Below, piece by piece: positions 11,601-24,395 of a stretch of 64,000 nt of DNA. Origin of the DNA: Crotophaga sulcirostris. Lineage: Eukaryota; Chordata; Aves; Cuculiformes; Crotophagidae. The stretch spans positions 1,946,878 to 2,010,877 of the forward strand of contig VYZB01000036.1 of the NCBI GenBank assembly GCA_013397455.1. The letters run 5' to 3'. Numbering within the stretch: position 1 is the first letter of the stretch; each line of letters opens with the position of its first letter. The notes under the pieces are model-generated. The model was not told where the DNA came from. It was given only the letters and a program-made list of their open reading frames with translations, and ran no database searches. Position numbers and translations under genes: made by a program.

Positions 11601-14264
11601 CAGATCTTACCAAAGCCAGGAGATCAGCAGTCTGGAAGCTTTGTGGCTGAGCTACAAATCCTCAGAGTAACCTTCTCTTCAGCACATACCCGTTCCCATT
11701 CTCTGCCCATCTTATGGGGAAGAAAAGGCAGTGGTAGTCAGTGGAACAGATTGTACCTTCTTGGCTTGCCTTGTGCAAAGATCAGCAAACAGGTAGGAAT
11801 CCAGTCTTTAATTTACTTTTTGTTCTCCAAGTGGCTGTTGAAATGGCTTTTCTCTTGCTCCATGGTCAGACATACCTAATTAGGTCAGACCTAATTCTCT
11901 GTCACAATTAAAATAGCTCTTTTTTTTTATAATCTAAAGATTTTTTTTTCTTCATACTGTATATGTTAAGTATAGTGGTCACAGTGTGTTTATTTTTCAT
12001 CCTTTTGTCTGGAGAAACTTGGCAGCAGATTGCTGAGTGATGGGAAGATTGGCTAATGGGAACAGTCCTTGCAGCTACTTCATATTATTTGAGTCTTTGA
12101 AGACAGAGATAAAAACACCTAGGTGACATCTAGGTTGGGTTTTATCTCTTTGGTGTGATGAGGCTGTACATGTGAAAGTTTTGAGACTGCTATAACAATT
12201 TTCCTGTTTCTAATTTTAGCTATAAGTATCTATGGCCTACTTAAATAAAATGGACCAATGTACCTCAAACTGAATACCTGATTACAAGAAAATCAAATTG
12301 CTCTCCTCAAGGGAGTAGTTATGCAAAATCAAAACATTCAGAAAATATGAATTAACTGAACGTGGGGAAATGGAATACACCAAACCTCAAGCCACCTGTG
12401 GGCAGAGGATACTCAAGAGAAAGTCACTTTCTCCTTTGAATTTAAAAGAAAGGGGGATTTGATCCCTTGTGAAGATGGAAAAAGCATGATGCTGCCTCAT
12501 CTTCCCACTTGGGAGTTGTTCTTCATGGTTAGATCTTTTATCAGGAGGTAGCTACCATTTTAAAGGAGAGCGAAGTTAAGGACAGGACTGTACTTACTTG
12601 CCAAGGATCATAACTGGATTTATTCCCCAGGCCTGACAGAAGTAGGGGTAGAAGTTATATATCCAAAATTCTTTGTACTCAGACCCTTAGGGGTCTCCTG
12701 GATGAAGAATGACCCTCAGGTAGTGGTTTGGATCTATACTGTATGTAAGTTGTGTAGCTTCAACTAAAGAGAACACACTAAAATTACACTGAGTGTGCGT
12801 TTACACAAGAAAATTAAACTGTGAGTCTGTGCAACTGGGTCCAGTTAAAATAAAGCATCACCACATCAGTTGTGAGCAGAGGCACACAAAGGAAATCCTT
12901 CAGGAGCACTGCAAATGCTTCGCTGTTCCTGGAGTGCAAAATCATTCCTGCCTCCTAAAGAGCATCCAAATGCTTTTAATATTGACTGGGAGATTAAAAT
13001 AGCCCCAACAACTAAGTGTACAGCTTGGATCCTGTTACTATATTGAATAGCTATTAATATGGCTGCAGTGGGAGGTGTGCTAGGAAAGGAAGTGTAGCTG
13101 CCTATAGCTGCAAACTCATGAACTTCTAAAGTTTTAAAATGCTCCTGCTGCTTCCTCCCACGTCAATACTACCTGCCATCCTCTATTTGTATTTCGTACA
13201 TTGACTTGGGGAAAGATTTGATTTGACGCTACAGCACAGCTTGAGGAACCGGCTGTACAGAATATTAATATCTGATCTTGTTTCATTAATATCAATTTCA
13301 GCCACGCATTCTGGAGGGGAATAATATTGTTTTTAACAGCAGTATTGTACAGATTCCTTGACTGAACGCACCAGCTGGTGCAGGAGACGAGAGGGGTTTT
13401 GGACACAGGGTGGGATGCCTTGCTTTCACAGAGAGGTCTAGCAAAGGCAAGGCAGGAGACCAGCTGGTCTTGGCTCTGCTTTCTCTTTGGTTTCTGATGT
13501 TTCTTCTCGCCTCAGGTTCTTTGTCCTGATACCACCTTGTTTCTCTTTTTAACTAGTGTATGTCTTTCATTGCGAATTGCAATATTTTAGCCAGGCTGCA
13601 TTTCTGGGCTGGCTTCTGGCCATTCAACCCACGACCTGCATCTGCCTAAAGGAGAAGTGGTTGTGTGGCCGCTTGCTGGAGCAGACATTGCAATGGCCTC
13701 ATCATCATTAGACATTCAATTTTTTTTTTTTTTAACAATTTAGATATGCAGCCTTGGAAGAAGTGAATGAACCATATCCTTCTCTCTTTCTCCACTCTTT
13801 CCACCACATAAAATGGCACAATTATACAGCACTATATTGTTTTACAGATGCCTCTATGCGTGAAATTAGTGTGCTTCCAAAAAAGCCCTAAAACCAAAAG
13901 ACTCTGCAGTGTTTGTTACAGTAAGTTAGGCCTGTGACATTCTATCCTCTGAGAAATATTCCTGCATAAGATCTAGTTATCCAGTTCATCAACATGCATA
14001 ATTTCTCCCACTACTCCTGGCTTTGAATTGAGATTGGATTTTGTGAAGATGTCTGCAGAGGAGTTTTATGTATTGAGCCATATGAAAAGAAAAGGTTAAA
14101 AATTGTTGTTGCAGCAGCAGTGCAAAGCTATAGCATAAACGTTCACTGCTTTAAAATATGAAAAAATGGTGTCTTTTAAATATCAAAGGGATTAGTATTA
14201 ATCCAGCACTTGTGATTTTCTTAAATCGTGTTATTTGCATAATAATACTCACCACCTGCTCTAT
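8638..14264. other. Non-coding, intron-like stretch including an assembly gap
   Basis: No exon or repeat family recognised. It contains a 15-base A run at 9187-9201, a gap of N at 10824-10914, TA-rich words near 11225-11260 and a T run near 13718-13732. Open frames running across the N gap are artefacts of translating N. A donor-like sequence on the minus strand near 9762 (GAG|GTAAGG) sits in an open frame, but I find no acceptor or family match to support an exon. Confidence 0.6.
10824..10914. other. Assembly gap (91 N)
   Basis: A run of 91 N, flanked on the left by an A-rich sequence. The odd length suggests an estimated gap rather than a fixed placeholder. Nothing can be said about its content. 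Confidence 1.
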
Positions 14265-14430
14265 CTTCAAAGCGCTTTTCAGACATTAACTAATTGATCT
14301 TTGTAACACCCCTGTGATGTAAAGACCTGTTATTATCCCCACTCTGCAGATGTGGAAATCAGGACCCAGAGTAGTTGAAGGAACTTGTTGGGCGCAGGGC
14401 TGAGACAGTGGCAGCGCGGGCACCAGGTCC
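14265..14430 (-). mobile_element. MIR-type SINE relic (CORE-SINE)
   Basis: The plus strand reads as the reverse complement of MIR. In order it carries an AGCGCTTTTCAGACATTAAC-like segment, CACCCCTGTGATGT, TTATTATCCCCACT, a CAGATGTGGAAA segment, GGACCCAGAG, and an AACTTG motif followed by a GCAGGGCTGAGAC-like segment. This is the well-known conserved middle and tRNA-proximal part of MIR in antisense. MIR is a very old tRNA-derived SINE shared by amniotes, and bird copies are few and highly decayed. I see neither a pol III promoter box worth calling nor a clear tail, so it is a fossil. The order of the matching words makes chance similarity unlikely. Confidence 0.78.
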
Positions 14431-17299
14431 CTATTGTCAAGTCCTCTGGGAGTTCCCGCTCACAGCACTTCCAGGGGCAGCTGTGCTTTCTTCTCACCCG
14501 CCTTTATTTAAGAACAAAAAAGGCACAGAGTTATTTCTTTGTGTCTTTGGAGAGATATTGTTGTGGAATGTTTGTTTGTTTTGATTTTGAAGTTTTTTTG
14601 CTAAATGATTTTTCTCCCATTTTTAGTTGCCCTATAGTCAGAGACAGAAAAGCTCCATACAGCTCCTTATTGTGTGTGTGCACCACAGTGATACCAGTTG
14701 AGAGCTTTTAAACACATTTTTCTTTGTTCAGGACTCAGTATGGTCTTGCTGTTAGGAGCCTTTTGGTCAAATCTGCCCCTGTGTGTCAGCATAAAGAAAA
14801 TGGCATAAAGAAATAACTAAAATAGGAAGTGACAGGGCAAGTTGCATATAGTTTTAAAATTTCAATACCTGTTCCCATCCCATGCTGGCAGTGAGCAGAA
14901 GTGCCCAGGTGGCTGCCAAAAGAGCAGCTGATGTCCGCAACCAAGAGATGCTTGGGTGGTGGGAGGCTGGGGCAGTGCTGCTGCTGGGATGCACTGTGTT
15001 CCGTCCCTGCAGAGCATCTCCCTCCCCGTTTTCCTTTGCCATGTGTCTAGGGGTGCCACAGGTGTGTGTTTTCCCAGCCCTCAGTTGTGTGGGTGATACG
15101 CAAGTGACATTAGGGTCCCCCTGACCTCCAGCACTGTTGCTTTCAGAGCAGGTCTTAGTTAAAGGGCAGGTGGGCCTTGGCAAGTGTTGTGTACCTGGAG
15201 CAAAAATAAGGCAAAAATGGAGGACTGGCAGGTGTCAAAGATTAAACATTAGAAACTCTTTCATGGGTGATAATGGAGAGTTTAAAATGGGGTATTAAAA
15301 AATACATTATAGTCCCTTTAATCTGGCAGTGTCACTTTAGTACTTAGCGTAGGGGCTTAATTTTAAAGTGTATGGATTTGTTTTTACAGATGTTTCAGAC
15401 ACATTATCTCCAAGCAGGAAAATAAATCTTGGTGGCAGAGCACTTGGAGCCCATCAGCGCAGTTCAGACTAAACCGTAGGAAAAGCTCCTGTCGCACCAG
15501 ATTTCAGGAGACTATTTCAGATAACGTGTGGTTCCCCAAGAGCAATGCCAGGGCCCTCATGAGGGCTGCAGTGGCAGCAAAGTGGCAGGTGATGTCAACA
15601 AGTTAGGGACACGGCTGTATGTATTTGCTTTATTTATTTGGCTAAGCAGGGGGCTGTGGGAGGTGAGGAGGGAGAGCACAAGTCACTCGGAATTCCTTTG
15701 TACTCCATCTGGGACAGATGGGCTGTAATCTCTCTTCCCAGCACAAATTACAGGGTTTCCAGATCCTCAGAGGCTTGTGGATTATTGGGTTCTTTTTAGT
15801 GCCTGGAACAGCATTACCATACAGCCTGTGCTGTCTCAGGGAAGAGCAGATCTGGCTTCAGGTGAGAGCTTTGCTTGTCCTGGGAGGTGCTCTCTCCATG
15901 TTTTATGGCACCTTCAGGTAAAAGGAGTGAAACCAAGGAGTCCCTGTACGAAACACTGTTTGGAGAGGGAAGGGCAACAACAGAGAGGATGTGAGGAGGG
16001 AGGAGAGAGGGCAAAGCTTTGGTCATGCTCCAGTTGATACTTGGCACTCAGGGAAGCTCTCCAGAGCTGAGTAATCTGGTAATGATGTTTTCGAAGATGC
16101 AGAAGCAGAATAAAGGATAGATCACTTAGGAAGAGGCAGGGCTGGAAGCATGGAGCAGGGTACGGGGGGCTATACAAACCAGTCAGTGTCTGGGGCTGAG
16201 CTCTGCTCGTGGGAGGCATCATACCAGCCCACTGAGCTCCCCTGGCAGGTTTGTGTGTGCTGCTTGGGAGAAGGGCTTGGCCGCGGGGTCCCTGAGGCTC
16301 TGTCTCCTTCCCCACCAGAGGACAGTTTAGACCTCACATTGATGGGAGCTGCCTGCTTCAAGGATCTCGGGGAAGTTGCCATGCTCATGACCATATCAAG
16401 TTGGGGTTTTTTTTGTTGTGGCTGAGGGTGCAGTGGCTTGGGTAGTCACCTCAGTTGCAGCTCTCATGCTCGGGAAGCACCTGAAGAAACCGCTGTAGCT
16501 GACTGTGGTGTTGCTGGGACTGGTGGCGAAGCAGAGGCTGAGCTTCTCTTTGAGCTCAGCAAATGACTTCTGGCTTCTGAAGGGACCAGAATGAATGGGA
16601 ACTTGTAACTTATCTTCCCTTTCCTGCTTTTGCTGCCGAGGGTAAACGTGGACCGTGAGATCGTGTCAGAATTACAACATGGACAGTGATGGCTTCCAAA
16701 ACATCAAACAGGGGCATGCCCTGTCTCTTGAATTTTTTTCTCTTTTGTTCTGAAGCTACTGAAGCGTGAAGCTTCTCTGTACCACGGATGGTAGATATAC
16801 CAAAAGGAGTCTGTAGAAGACTTCTTATTTTAACATACTTCTTGTGATCAGGGCAAAAGGCTTTCAAACCCAAATACGTAATATTTCTATCTCTCTCCCC
16901 CTTAAATTGATGAAAGGAATGAAAATATTTTGCCACTCAAACTTGTGTTTGAGACTTGGGATTAATTTTTTAAGCTTGATGTTTACGAAGGATGCAGGGC
17001 TGTCTGCAGCAGTGAATGACATCCTGCATGTGTCCAGCTGATGCTTCTCCATAGCACCCCATCAGAGGGCCTCACTTGTGAACTACAGACAACGTCAGAT
17101 GCAATTTATTTGAGTTCCAGTGCAAATTTGATTTTATTTTTTTTCTTGTTGTGGATACATACTCAGTTATGGGACTGAGAAAACCTGGGCACCTATCAAG
17201 TAGTGGTTACTTTTGTTCTCTTTTCTGCTGGGCAGTTACTGAACTATCAACCCATGGGAGAGGTCTCTGCAAACTCAGTTTATTTAAAAGAAAATAATA
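14431..17299. other. Non-coding, intron-like stretch
   Basis: Locally somewhat more GC-rich (about 14860-16450) and therefore richer in long chance frames on both strands. Several frames overlap each other in different phases, which argues against any of them being selected. No exon boundary pair or repeat family recognised. Confidence 0.6.
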
Positions 17300-17570
17300 G
17301 AAAACAGGTCTGGGGAGGGATCTGAAGAGGCCCTATACAGAGCCCATCCTCTGTCATAAGGCAGAATTGGTTGTGGTTAAGCTGTTCATTACAGATGCTT
17401 GTTGAACTTCTCCAGACCTCTGACAAGGATGACTTGAGCTGCTCAATTATTATTACTGCCAGGTTTTTCCTGATGTTTATCCTGGAACTCCTGGATGCTA
17501 TTAAGGTCTCTTGTCTTTAATAGACATGTTGAATAGTTCATTCCCTTCCTCTGTGAATAATTCCTCTCTA
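17300..17570 (-). mobile_element. Ancient CR1-type LINE, 3' region fragment
   Basis: The plus strand reads as the antisense of the C-terminal and 3' untranslated part of a CR1/L3-like LINE. Matching landmarks in order are a GAAGAGG...CCCATCC segment, AAGGCAGAATT, ACAGATGCTTGTTGAAC, CAGGTTTTTCCTGATGTTTA, TCTCTTGTC and CATTCCCTTCCTCT. Identity is low and indels are frequent, which fits an insertion older than the bird-specific CR1 at 23396. No reading frame survives. The edges are approximate. Confidence 0.65.
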
Positions 17571-20500
17571 TTTGTGTACTCAATAAAAGCTAAATCACTT
17601 GCCAATAATGCTTGGACCCTTGAAACTGTGAGAAAGCAAGCTTTTGAACTGTTTAAAGATCTCTTCAGAAATAACACTGCTTTGGCAATTTATACAGCCT
17701 TGAACTTCTTTGTGAGCTGACTCTATAGACTCTGTAACTGGCTAGGTTTGTTTTGTAAACTTTTTAAAACCTCTCACCTTTTAAAAACCAATTGTTTCCA
17801 GGCTGAGGTTATAAATGGAGTTCTGTGCCTCTTACTTGTTTAACTTTGCTGTGAACAAAAATGCTAGTGTCTTCATTCAAGAGCCTGCCTTGCTTTGTAC
17901 CGGCTGATTTACAATACAATGTGTAAATGTAGTAGCAGCCTGGAACAAAGGAGAGCCTGTTTATCCAAACAAATTTGAGGGTGAGGGTGAAGAGGTAAAT
18001 TGCAGCCTGTTCACTGAACTGCAGCTTGAAAGCAGAAGGAAACAACCGTGTGGGGAAACGTGATGGGCAAAATGATCCTCGGGGTATTTTGCCCAGCATC
18101 CCTGTAATTTTAGGGCAGTGCTGAGCCAAGGAGCCAAGGCAAGCTGTTGGGGTGCCCAGGTCCTTCCTGGTGCTTTGGAGGAGCCAACTTTTGTGCCCTG
18201 CTTGGAGCAGTTGTTCTTCTGTAGACTGTTGTGCCGAGTCCAATGTAACCTCTTGGCAGGTCTCGGCACAGTCGCCACAGTTCCCCTGTCTGCAGCGTTT
18301 TAGCCAATTGCTTCTACTTGTCCAGAACTAAAGCCAGCAAACACATTTCTTGGATTTAAGTATTTGAGTATTTTAGCCTTATTGTTAAGCTTGTGTATTT
18401 CTGCTATAACAGCTAAGTCTATTAGCAAAGAGATTAAATTGTGTAGAAGTTATATGGCCTTGTCCAGACACGAAAAATAAATTGTTAGGAATGGGCTTCT
18501 GTCCAAAGTGTGATCATTCCTGGAAAATAAATTGGACAAAAGTACTCTCTGTGGTGCTTTGCTAAAGGGCCTGTGCTTTGCACACTGGCTCTTCACACTA
18601 ACTATAGACAAGTTCACAACCCAATTACATAAAATGCTTGGGAGAATCACCTATTCAAACTTGTATTGATAGTGCTTCTTGATGTTGGCTGCAATAAGGG
18701 TTGTTGTTGCTGAAAGTGTACCTTTTTTCTGCTTCTGCTACTGTGTAACAGCTTGAAATGCTGATTTGCACAGCAAGGAAGGCTGGTTGTAGCTGGGACA
18801 TAAGGTGAACGCTTCTTTAACGCAGCTCATCGGCTTCTTGGCTCAGTTGTGTCCTGCATGCTGTGTAGTATTTACTGCCATATCAAGCAACATAAAGTTT
18901 CATCTGTCCTTTGTTTTCCTGCCCATTAAGTACAAAATTCATTTCGGTTTTGCAGAGTTTTCTTCTAAACTTTCCTGAGTTATAAATTATGACTTTTCTG
19001 AAATCTTCAGCCTTGCCTGTGGGAAGAACACTTTAATTTAGTTTAACACTAGATGAGTAATCTAGCTACACATAGAGATTTTTCAGTTCAGCTGCAGTCA
19101 GCTTCTTACTCCAACTGTTCCAGTAAAATTTCAAAGGCTGCAATCAATTCCCAGTCAGCCTTGTTTATCCTTCTCTTGATTTTTCTTGTTCTCTTCGTGG
19201 TTTGTGACACTGAAGAGAGCACTGTCTTATAAAGTGTGTGTGCTCTATTCCTGTTAATGGTTTTCAACACAATTTTATTAAGTCGCGGTGCTGCCCTGGT
19301 TCTGCTTAATGTAGTCCTCACCTAGAATTTTATTGCAGAGACTAAAGTATTTCATGCTTACCATTTCAAAACAGATGAACAGCATCTCTTTAGAAATATA
19401 TTTTAACTTCTTATGTCTGTTTTGGTCCTTTCTGGTGTGAAACTGGGTCAGCGTTAGTTAAACTAGTTTATCTTGTTCTCTGTATATACTTGAGCACAAA
19501 GTCAGGCTGAACTCTCGCTCAGTGTGCAGGTTCATTCCAAAGCCATTTTATAGGCACCTGAACTTGAAACACATCTTTAAACATTGGTGAACTCTGTTCT
19601 GTTGGTGAGCAGATGGATGGGATGCAGAGACACAGGGCTGACTCATGTGAGCACAGAGGGTAGCTGTACCAGGGCCAGCAGGGAAGCTCCTCATTTAAGG
19701 CATAGGGCATTCCTTGGGGCAGCTGGGCAAGGGAAGAGGGATAGCCTTGTGGTGTGGGAGCTATCGCCCTAAGAGGTACTGGTGGGTCAGCAGATGGAAT
19801 GCACTGCTCTTGAGAAGCTTGTTTTTATTCCTGTAGTGGGTAGGTAAGGTTATCTTACTCCTGAGAATGTGTAAGAGGGAGGCTTAGTCTTCAGGGACTG
19901 CTGCCTGCTGAAGGAGGTGGGAACAGTTGGTTTGTTTTGTTTTAAGCAGCTAAGTGTGGTACAAACCATTTCCTGATGGAAGGACAGAAACATCTTCATA
20001 GCTCTTGTTCTAAAAAGCTTTGAGAAGGCTGTTGGCAATAGGTCAGCCCATAAATGTTATTAATTTCATGTGGAATGTCTAAACTTCCTGCTGACTTAGG
20101 TAATGTACCCATGGAGCTTGGATAAAAGGTTAGAGATGGTAATTACAGAAAAATCCTTCTCCGTTAAGCTTTTCTAAGCTTAACCAAGCCACTGTCAATA
20201 ATTACTCTTTTTTTCTTTGCTATTGTGGACGGAGTCTAATCCAGACTTGGTTTATTTAATTTTTTTTTTGCTTGAATGTGCACGCATAAGCTGCATGGAG
20301 AATATCAAGCTACATTGGGTATTGAGCAAATACATTTGCTGGACGTTCCTGCTGCGTTAAGCAGTGAATAGATTTACAGTATGTTTGTAAGTGGTCATAA
20401 TTGGGTTGTAAAAGTGCGTGCTCTTGCACTTTTATTTCTCCGGTTATCTCAAATTGAACAAGGCGTCTTGCCCAGTCGCACTGGGGTGGAGGGAGGGGTT

Positions 20501-23395
20501 CAACCAGAAGGGCTAGAAATAGCAGCTGTTTGTTTATGCCAGGATTTTTGTTCTCTTTTCTTCCTACTAGCTTTCTTAGGGGCAGTCTTATGTATTCCAC
20601 CCACTCTCGTTCCCTTCTGGTGAATGTGTGTGGATATGCTCCAGGACCATATGTGCTCATAGATACATACTTCAAAGGAAACTCTAGACTGCCTGGAGAA
20701 GCTGTTTGAGTTTAGATGAGCCCTGAATTTGCCGACTGCTACAGCGTTTCTTTTGAAGAACCACATGGCAATGCTGCTGTCTTTGCTTCAGCACCTTTAC
20801 ACATTGATGAACACCCTTAGCCTCCAAAGCAAGTAAGCTGCTGATACACGTACTCTGTATGAACTTACCCAAACTGAATCTCACCTCAAGGCATCAGCTC
20901 AGCTGGACTTTTTTGTGAGTAACTGATGTATTTTGGATCACACGATGTATTTGCCCAACTGTGAGGATAACTAAGTTGTTATTTCTAGGTACTGAGGATT
21001 GTAGCTGCAGACCAGAAGGACCTTGGCCATATCTGCTCTCCTGGGGCTATTCTGGTTAGGTGCCTACTTTCTGTTTGTCAGACCTCTGCACGTTCTTGAT
21101 GGCTTCCATATCATTTGTGTGGTGTCAAACTGAATATGCTGAATGTACTCTTGGTTGGGGAATGCAGTGCATCTGGTGCAGATTTCGGTATCCTTTTCGT
21201 TCCAAAAATCAGAATTGCACAATAGCTGCTCCATTCCAGCAGCAACAGCTGTTGAGCTTGCACCATATTCAAGTTAAATGTTTGCCAGGAGTTGTCCATT
21301 GAGTTACCAACTATGAAACATTGATCTTTCATATGAAAGCGTTTATTTTAAAAAGTCTTTCTACTTATAGTTATGGATATTTGGTCCACTGCTATTAAAC
21401 TCTTGAAAAATGAGTGTTTGACCCTGGCATGTACCTGAATAGACATTTATAGAGCATCTTTCACTGTTTACATGCTCTAATCCATGGTGTTGATATTCAT
21501 TAGTTTGTTTCTGTAGAAGCAGATTTCATATCCCAGACAAGCTGATCCTGTTTGTAGCTAGCTGGTGGTAAGGGAAGCAAAGTAGTTTCATTATTCACAG
21601 GTATTGCCATGCAGTCATGCATTCCCTTCTCCAGCCTTCACTTTGGTCAGCCATGAAATGCAGCATGTGAGGGTGTGTATGGGAACTGTGAGCAAAAAAA
21701 CCCACCCTCTCTGAACACAGGGGATTGGTCATACTAGGGATGAGCAGTCTTGTTTGCTTGCCTCTTAAGAGAGTGGCATGAAATTGCATTTAGAGACTTG
21801 ACAACAGAGAAAGAAAGTGACTTCTTCCTCTTGTCCTGCCTTAGGAAGAGCATGTTGTTGGTAGCAGGCTGCTCATAAAGGTGTAACTCTTTTTTATTAT
21901 TCCTAAGACAATCGGGGATGGCGTGGCTTTTCACCTCCCCTACCAGTACTTGTTTCCTTGTTAGCCCTGGCTGATGGAGTGAGTGTTTCTGTTTGCAGGA
22001 TTTTGTTTACAAATTATATCGTTTTTCCTGAGACTACGTCTTCTGATGATGATCAATGGCTCAGTTACTTTTAATAAAACTGAGGCAGTCAGACACAAGA
22101 ATTCTTTTGAAGCTGTTGAGGCCTTGTCTGAGTCATATAATACCTTAAATGAAAACAGAGCAAATAGGAAATGTAGAAGCGAATGACAGGTGTTGGCAGG
22201 AGGGATGTTTAAGAAGTTTACAGCTTTCATGGATTTCTTTTCTGCTCAGGGCAGATGATTGCTCTGCCTTTAGGCACAGACAAGCTGCAAATGAGACGAT
22301 GGTGGAGAAAAATGGCTAGAAGTGGCAGGGAGACAGGTGATGGATCTGACCTAACATGCCTTCCTTTTTCAGTACAGGTAAAGCTCCCTGTTCTGGTGGA
22401 CCGAGTTCAGCATTGTTGCTGATGTTCTTGGCCCTGGGAGGGTGGTCACGGGACAGGACTGGCTGGAGGCCAGGGCTCCAAAACTCAGCTTCCCACAAGG
22501 GAGAGTCTCCTAGAACCGCAAGTAGTGATTAGCTCCGAGATGCTCTGGCAGGCATTGAGTAGTTTTGGGACATGTTTGGAAGCTGATTCTGTAGTCTATA
22601 ATACATGTTCCTGCAGTTTCAGTTTCCCCTAGCCTCCCTACCTGTGAGCATCAATACGGCAATTAAGCCCTTTTGCTAATTCAGGCTTTTGTCAAGCTGG
22701 CAAAGCAGTGGTGCTTTTCTGCAGAAGTGGTAAAAGGGGATCTTTAGATATAAATTTAACTTTTCTAGGAATGGATACATACAGGTGAATGCTTAGTAAG
22801 GACATCCCTACTGTTCACTTTTCCAATAACATGGAACTTAAAGGCAGTATGCTTATGGCCTTTAAAACTTTTCCAGGCAAAGCAAGTCATCAGAGGTTCA
22901 AAAAAGCATAAGTTTGAGGGGAAAATATGAAGAAGTGAAATGTGTGTTGTACCACCTAGCTTGTTTCTGTAACCCTAGGCACATGCTGCAGAAGTTGCAG
23001 ACTCTTCTTTCCCTGCTCACCTTCCTGTCCTATCAGTCTCTGAGTTTTTTGAACCAGTGCATGACATTAGCTCTTATCTCTTATCTGCCATACTGCTGCG
23101 TGGTTAAACAGTTGACTCGTGATGCTATCCGAGCATGGCCATGGCAAATGGCATTGTTTTGCCATCAACTGGGTGTTACTTTGCATGGCACCTGGTATCT
23201 AACGACAGGTTGAGAGCCACTGCCCTAGTCCCACAGGACTTGTGCACGCTTACACAACTAGTGAAGTGCACTGCCGTTTTTCCACCTTCAAGATGAGGTC
23301 TTTGTGCATGAGAAACCTAGTCTAGGTATTGCCTCATACTAACCACAACCGATAGTAACATTAGGGGACGGATTGGTGGGGGGTTTATTTCCTGA
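17571..23395. other. Non-coding, intron-like stretch
   Basis: No exon or repeat family recognised. Open frames reach 144 codons (17809-18243, minus) but show no domain, and they overlap frames in other phases. There is a T run near 20261-20270. Confidence 0.55.
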
Positions 23396-24395
23396 GATCA
23401 CAGAATAGTTGAGGTTTGGAAGGGACCTCTGGAGGTCATCTGGTCCAGCCTTCCTACTCAAGTAAGGCCTCCTTTAGGCCAGCTGTCCAGGACCATGTCT
23501 AGATGGATTTTGAATGTCTCCAAGAATGGAGACTGAAACTTTTCTGGGCAACCTGTGCCAATGTTCAGTCATCCTCACAGTGAAAAGTGTTTCCTGATTT
23601 TCAAGTGGGCCTTCTTGCATTTCAATTTGTGTCCATTGTCTCTGCTTCTGTCACTGGGCTCCACGGAAAAGAGCCTGGCTCCATCCTCTTTACACCCTCC
23701 CTTCAGTCGTTTACATACACTGACAAGATCTCCCCTAAGCCTTCTTTTCTCCAGGCTGAACAGTCCCAGTTCTCTCAGCCTTTCCTCATAGAAGAGATGC
23801 TCCAGTCCCTTAATTATACTTGTGGCCCTTCATTGAACTCTTTCCCATATGTCCATGTCTCTCTCGTACTGGGGAGCCCAGAACTGGGCACAGTACTCCA
23901 GGTATGGCCACATCTGTCTCACCCTACTGGCAACATTTTGTCTAATGCACCCCAGGACACCCAGGCCATAGGCGTTCGTTGCAACAAGAGCATATTGCTG
24001 GTTCATGTTGAACTTGGTGTCCACCAGGACCTCGAGATCCTTTTCTTCCAAGCTGCTTCCCAGCTGAGAGACCCTCAGCATGTGCTGGTGCCTGGTGTTG
24101 TTCCTCCCTGGGTGCAGGAATTTGCACTTCTCCTTGTTGAACTCCATGAGGTTCCCGTTGGCCCATTTCTCCAGCCAGTCAAGGTCCCTCTGGATAGCAG
24201 CAAGACCTGCTGGCGTATCAGCCATTCCTTCCAGTTTTGTGTCATTAGCAGATGTGCTGAGGGTACGTTCTGCCTGATCATCCAGATCATTGATGAAGAT
24301 GTTGAATAGAACTGGAATCCAGTACTGACCCCTGGGGTACACCACCACTCATTCACCTCCAATTTAACTTTATGCAGTTGATGCATATGAGTTTT
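23396..24395 (-). mobile_element. CR1 LINE, 5'-truncated copy with dead reverse transcriptase fragment
   Basis: CR1 retrotransposons encode an endonuclease/reverse transcriptase (ORF2) that copies the element's own RNA. This copy lies on the minus strand. Its 3' end is at 23396, where the plus strand reads GATCACAGAATAGTTGAGG and GAAGGGACCTCTGGAGGTCA, the typical CR1 3' terminus in antisense. A 172-codon open frame (24348-23830) holds the C-terminal reverse transcriptase region. It includes LFNIFINDLDD, NDTKLEG, RDLDWLEKWANGNLMEFNKE and LEYCAQFWAPQYERDMD. The catalytic FADD position reads SAND, so a metal-binding aspartate is lost, and about ten residues before LEYC are missing. Everything upstream of this region is absent, the usual 5' truncation. 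The long plus-strand frame 23587-24309 is its antisense shadow. The 5' edge near 24395 is approximate. Confidence 0.93.

Noticed and set aside
17809..18243. 144-codon minus-strand open frame
   Set aside because: It overlaps two other minus-strand frames in different phases and has no family resemblance.
21326..21339. 14-base palindrome CTTTCATATGAAAG
   Set aside because: A few palindromes of this length are expected by chance in 64 kb.
23587..24309. 240-codon plus-strand open frame, the longest in the window
   Set aside because: It is the antisense of the CR1 reverse transcriptase fragment and has no independent coding signal.
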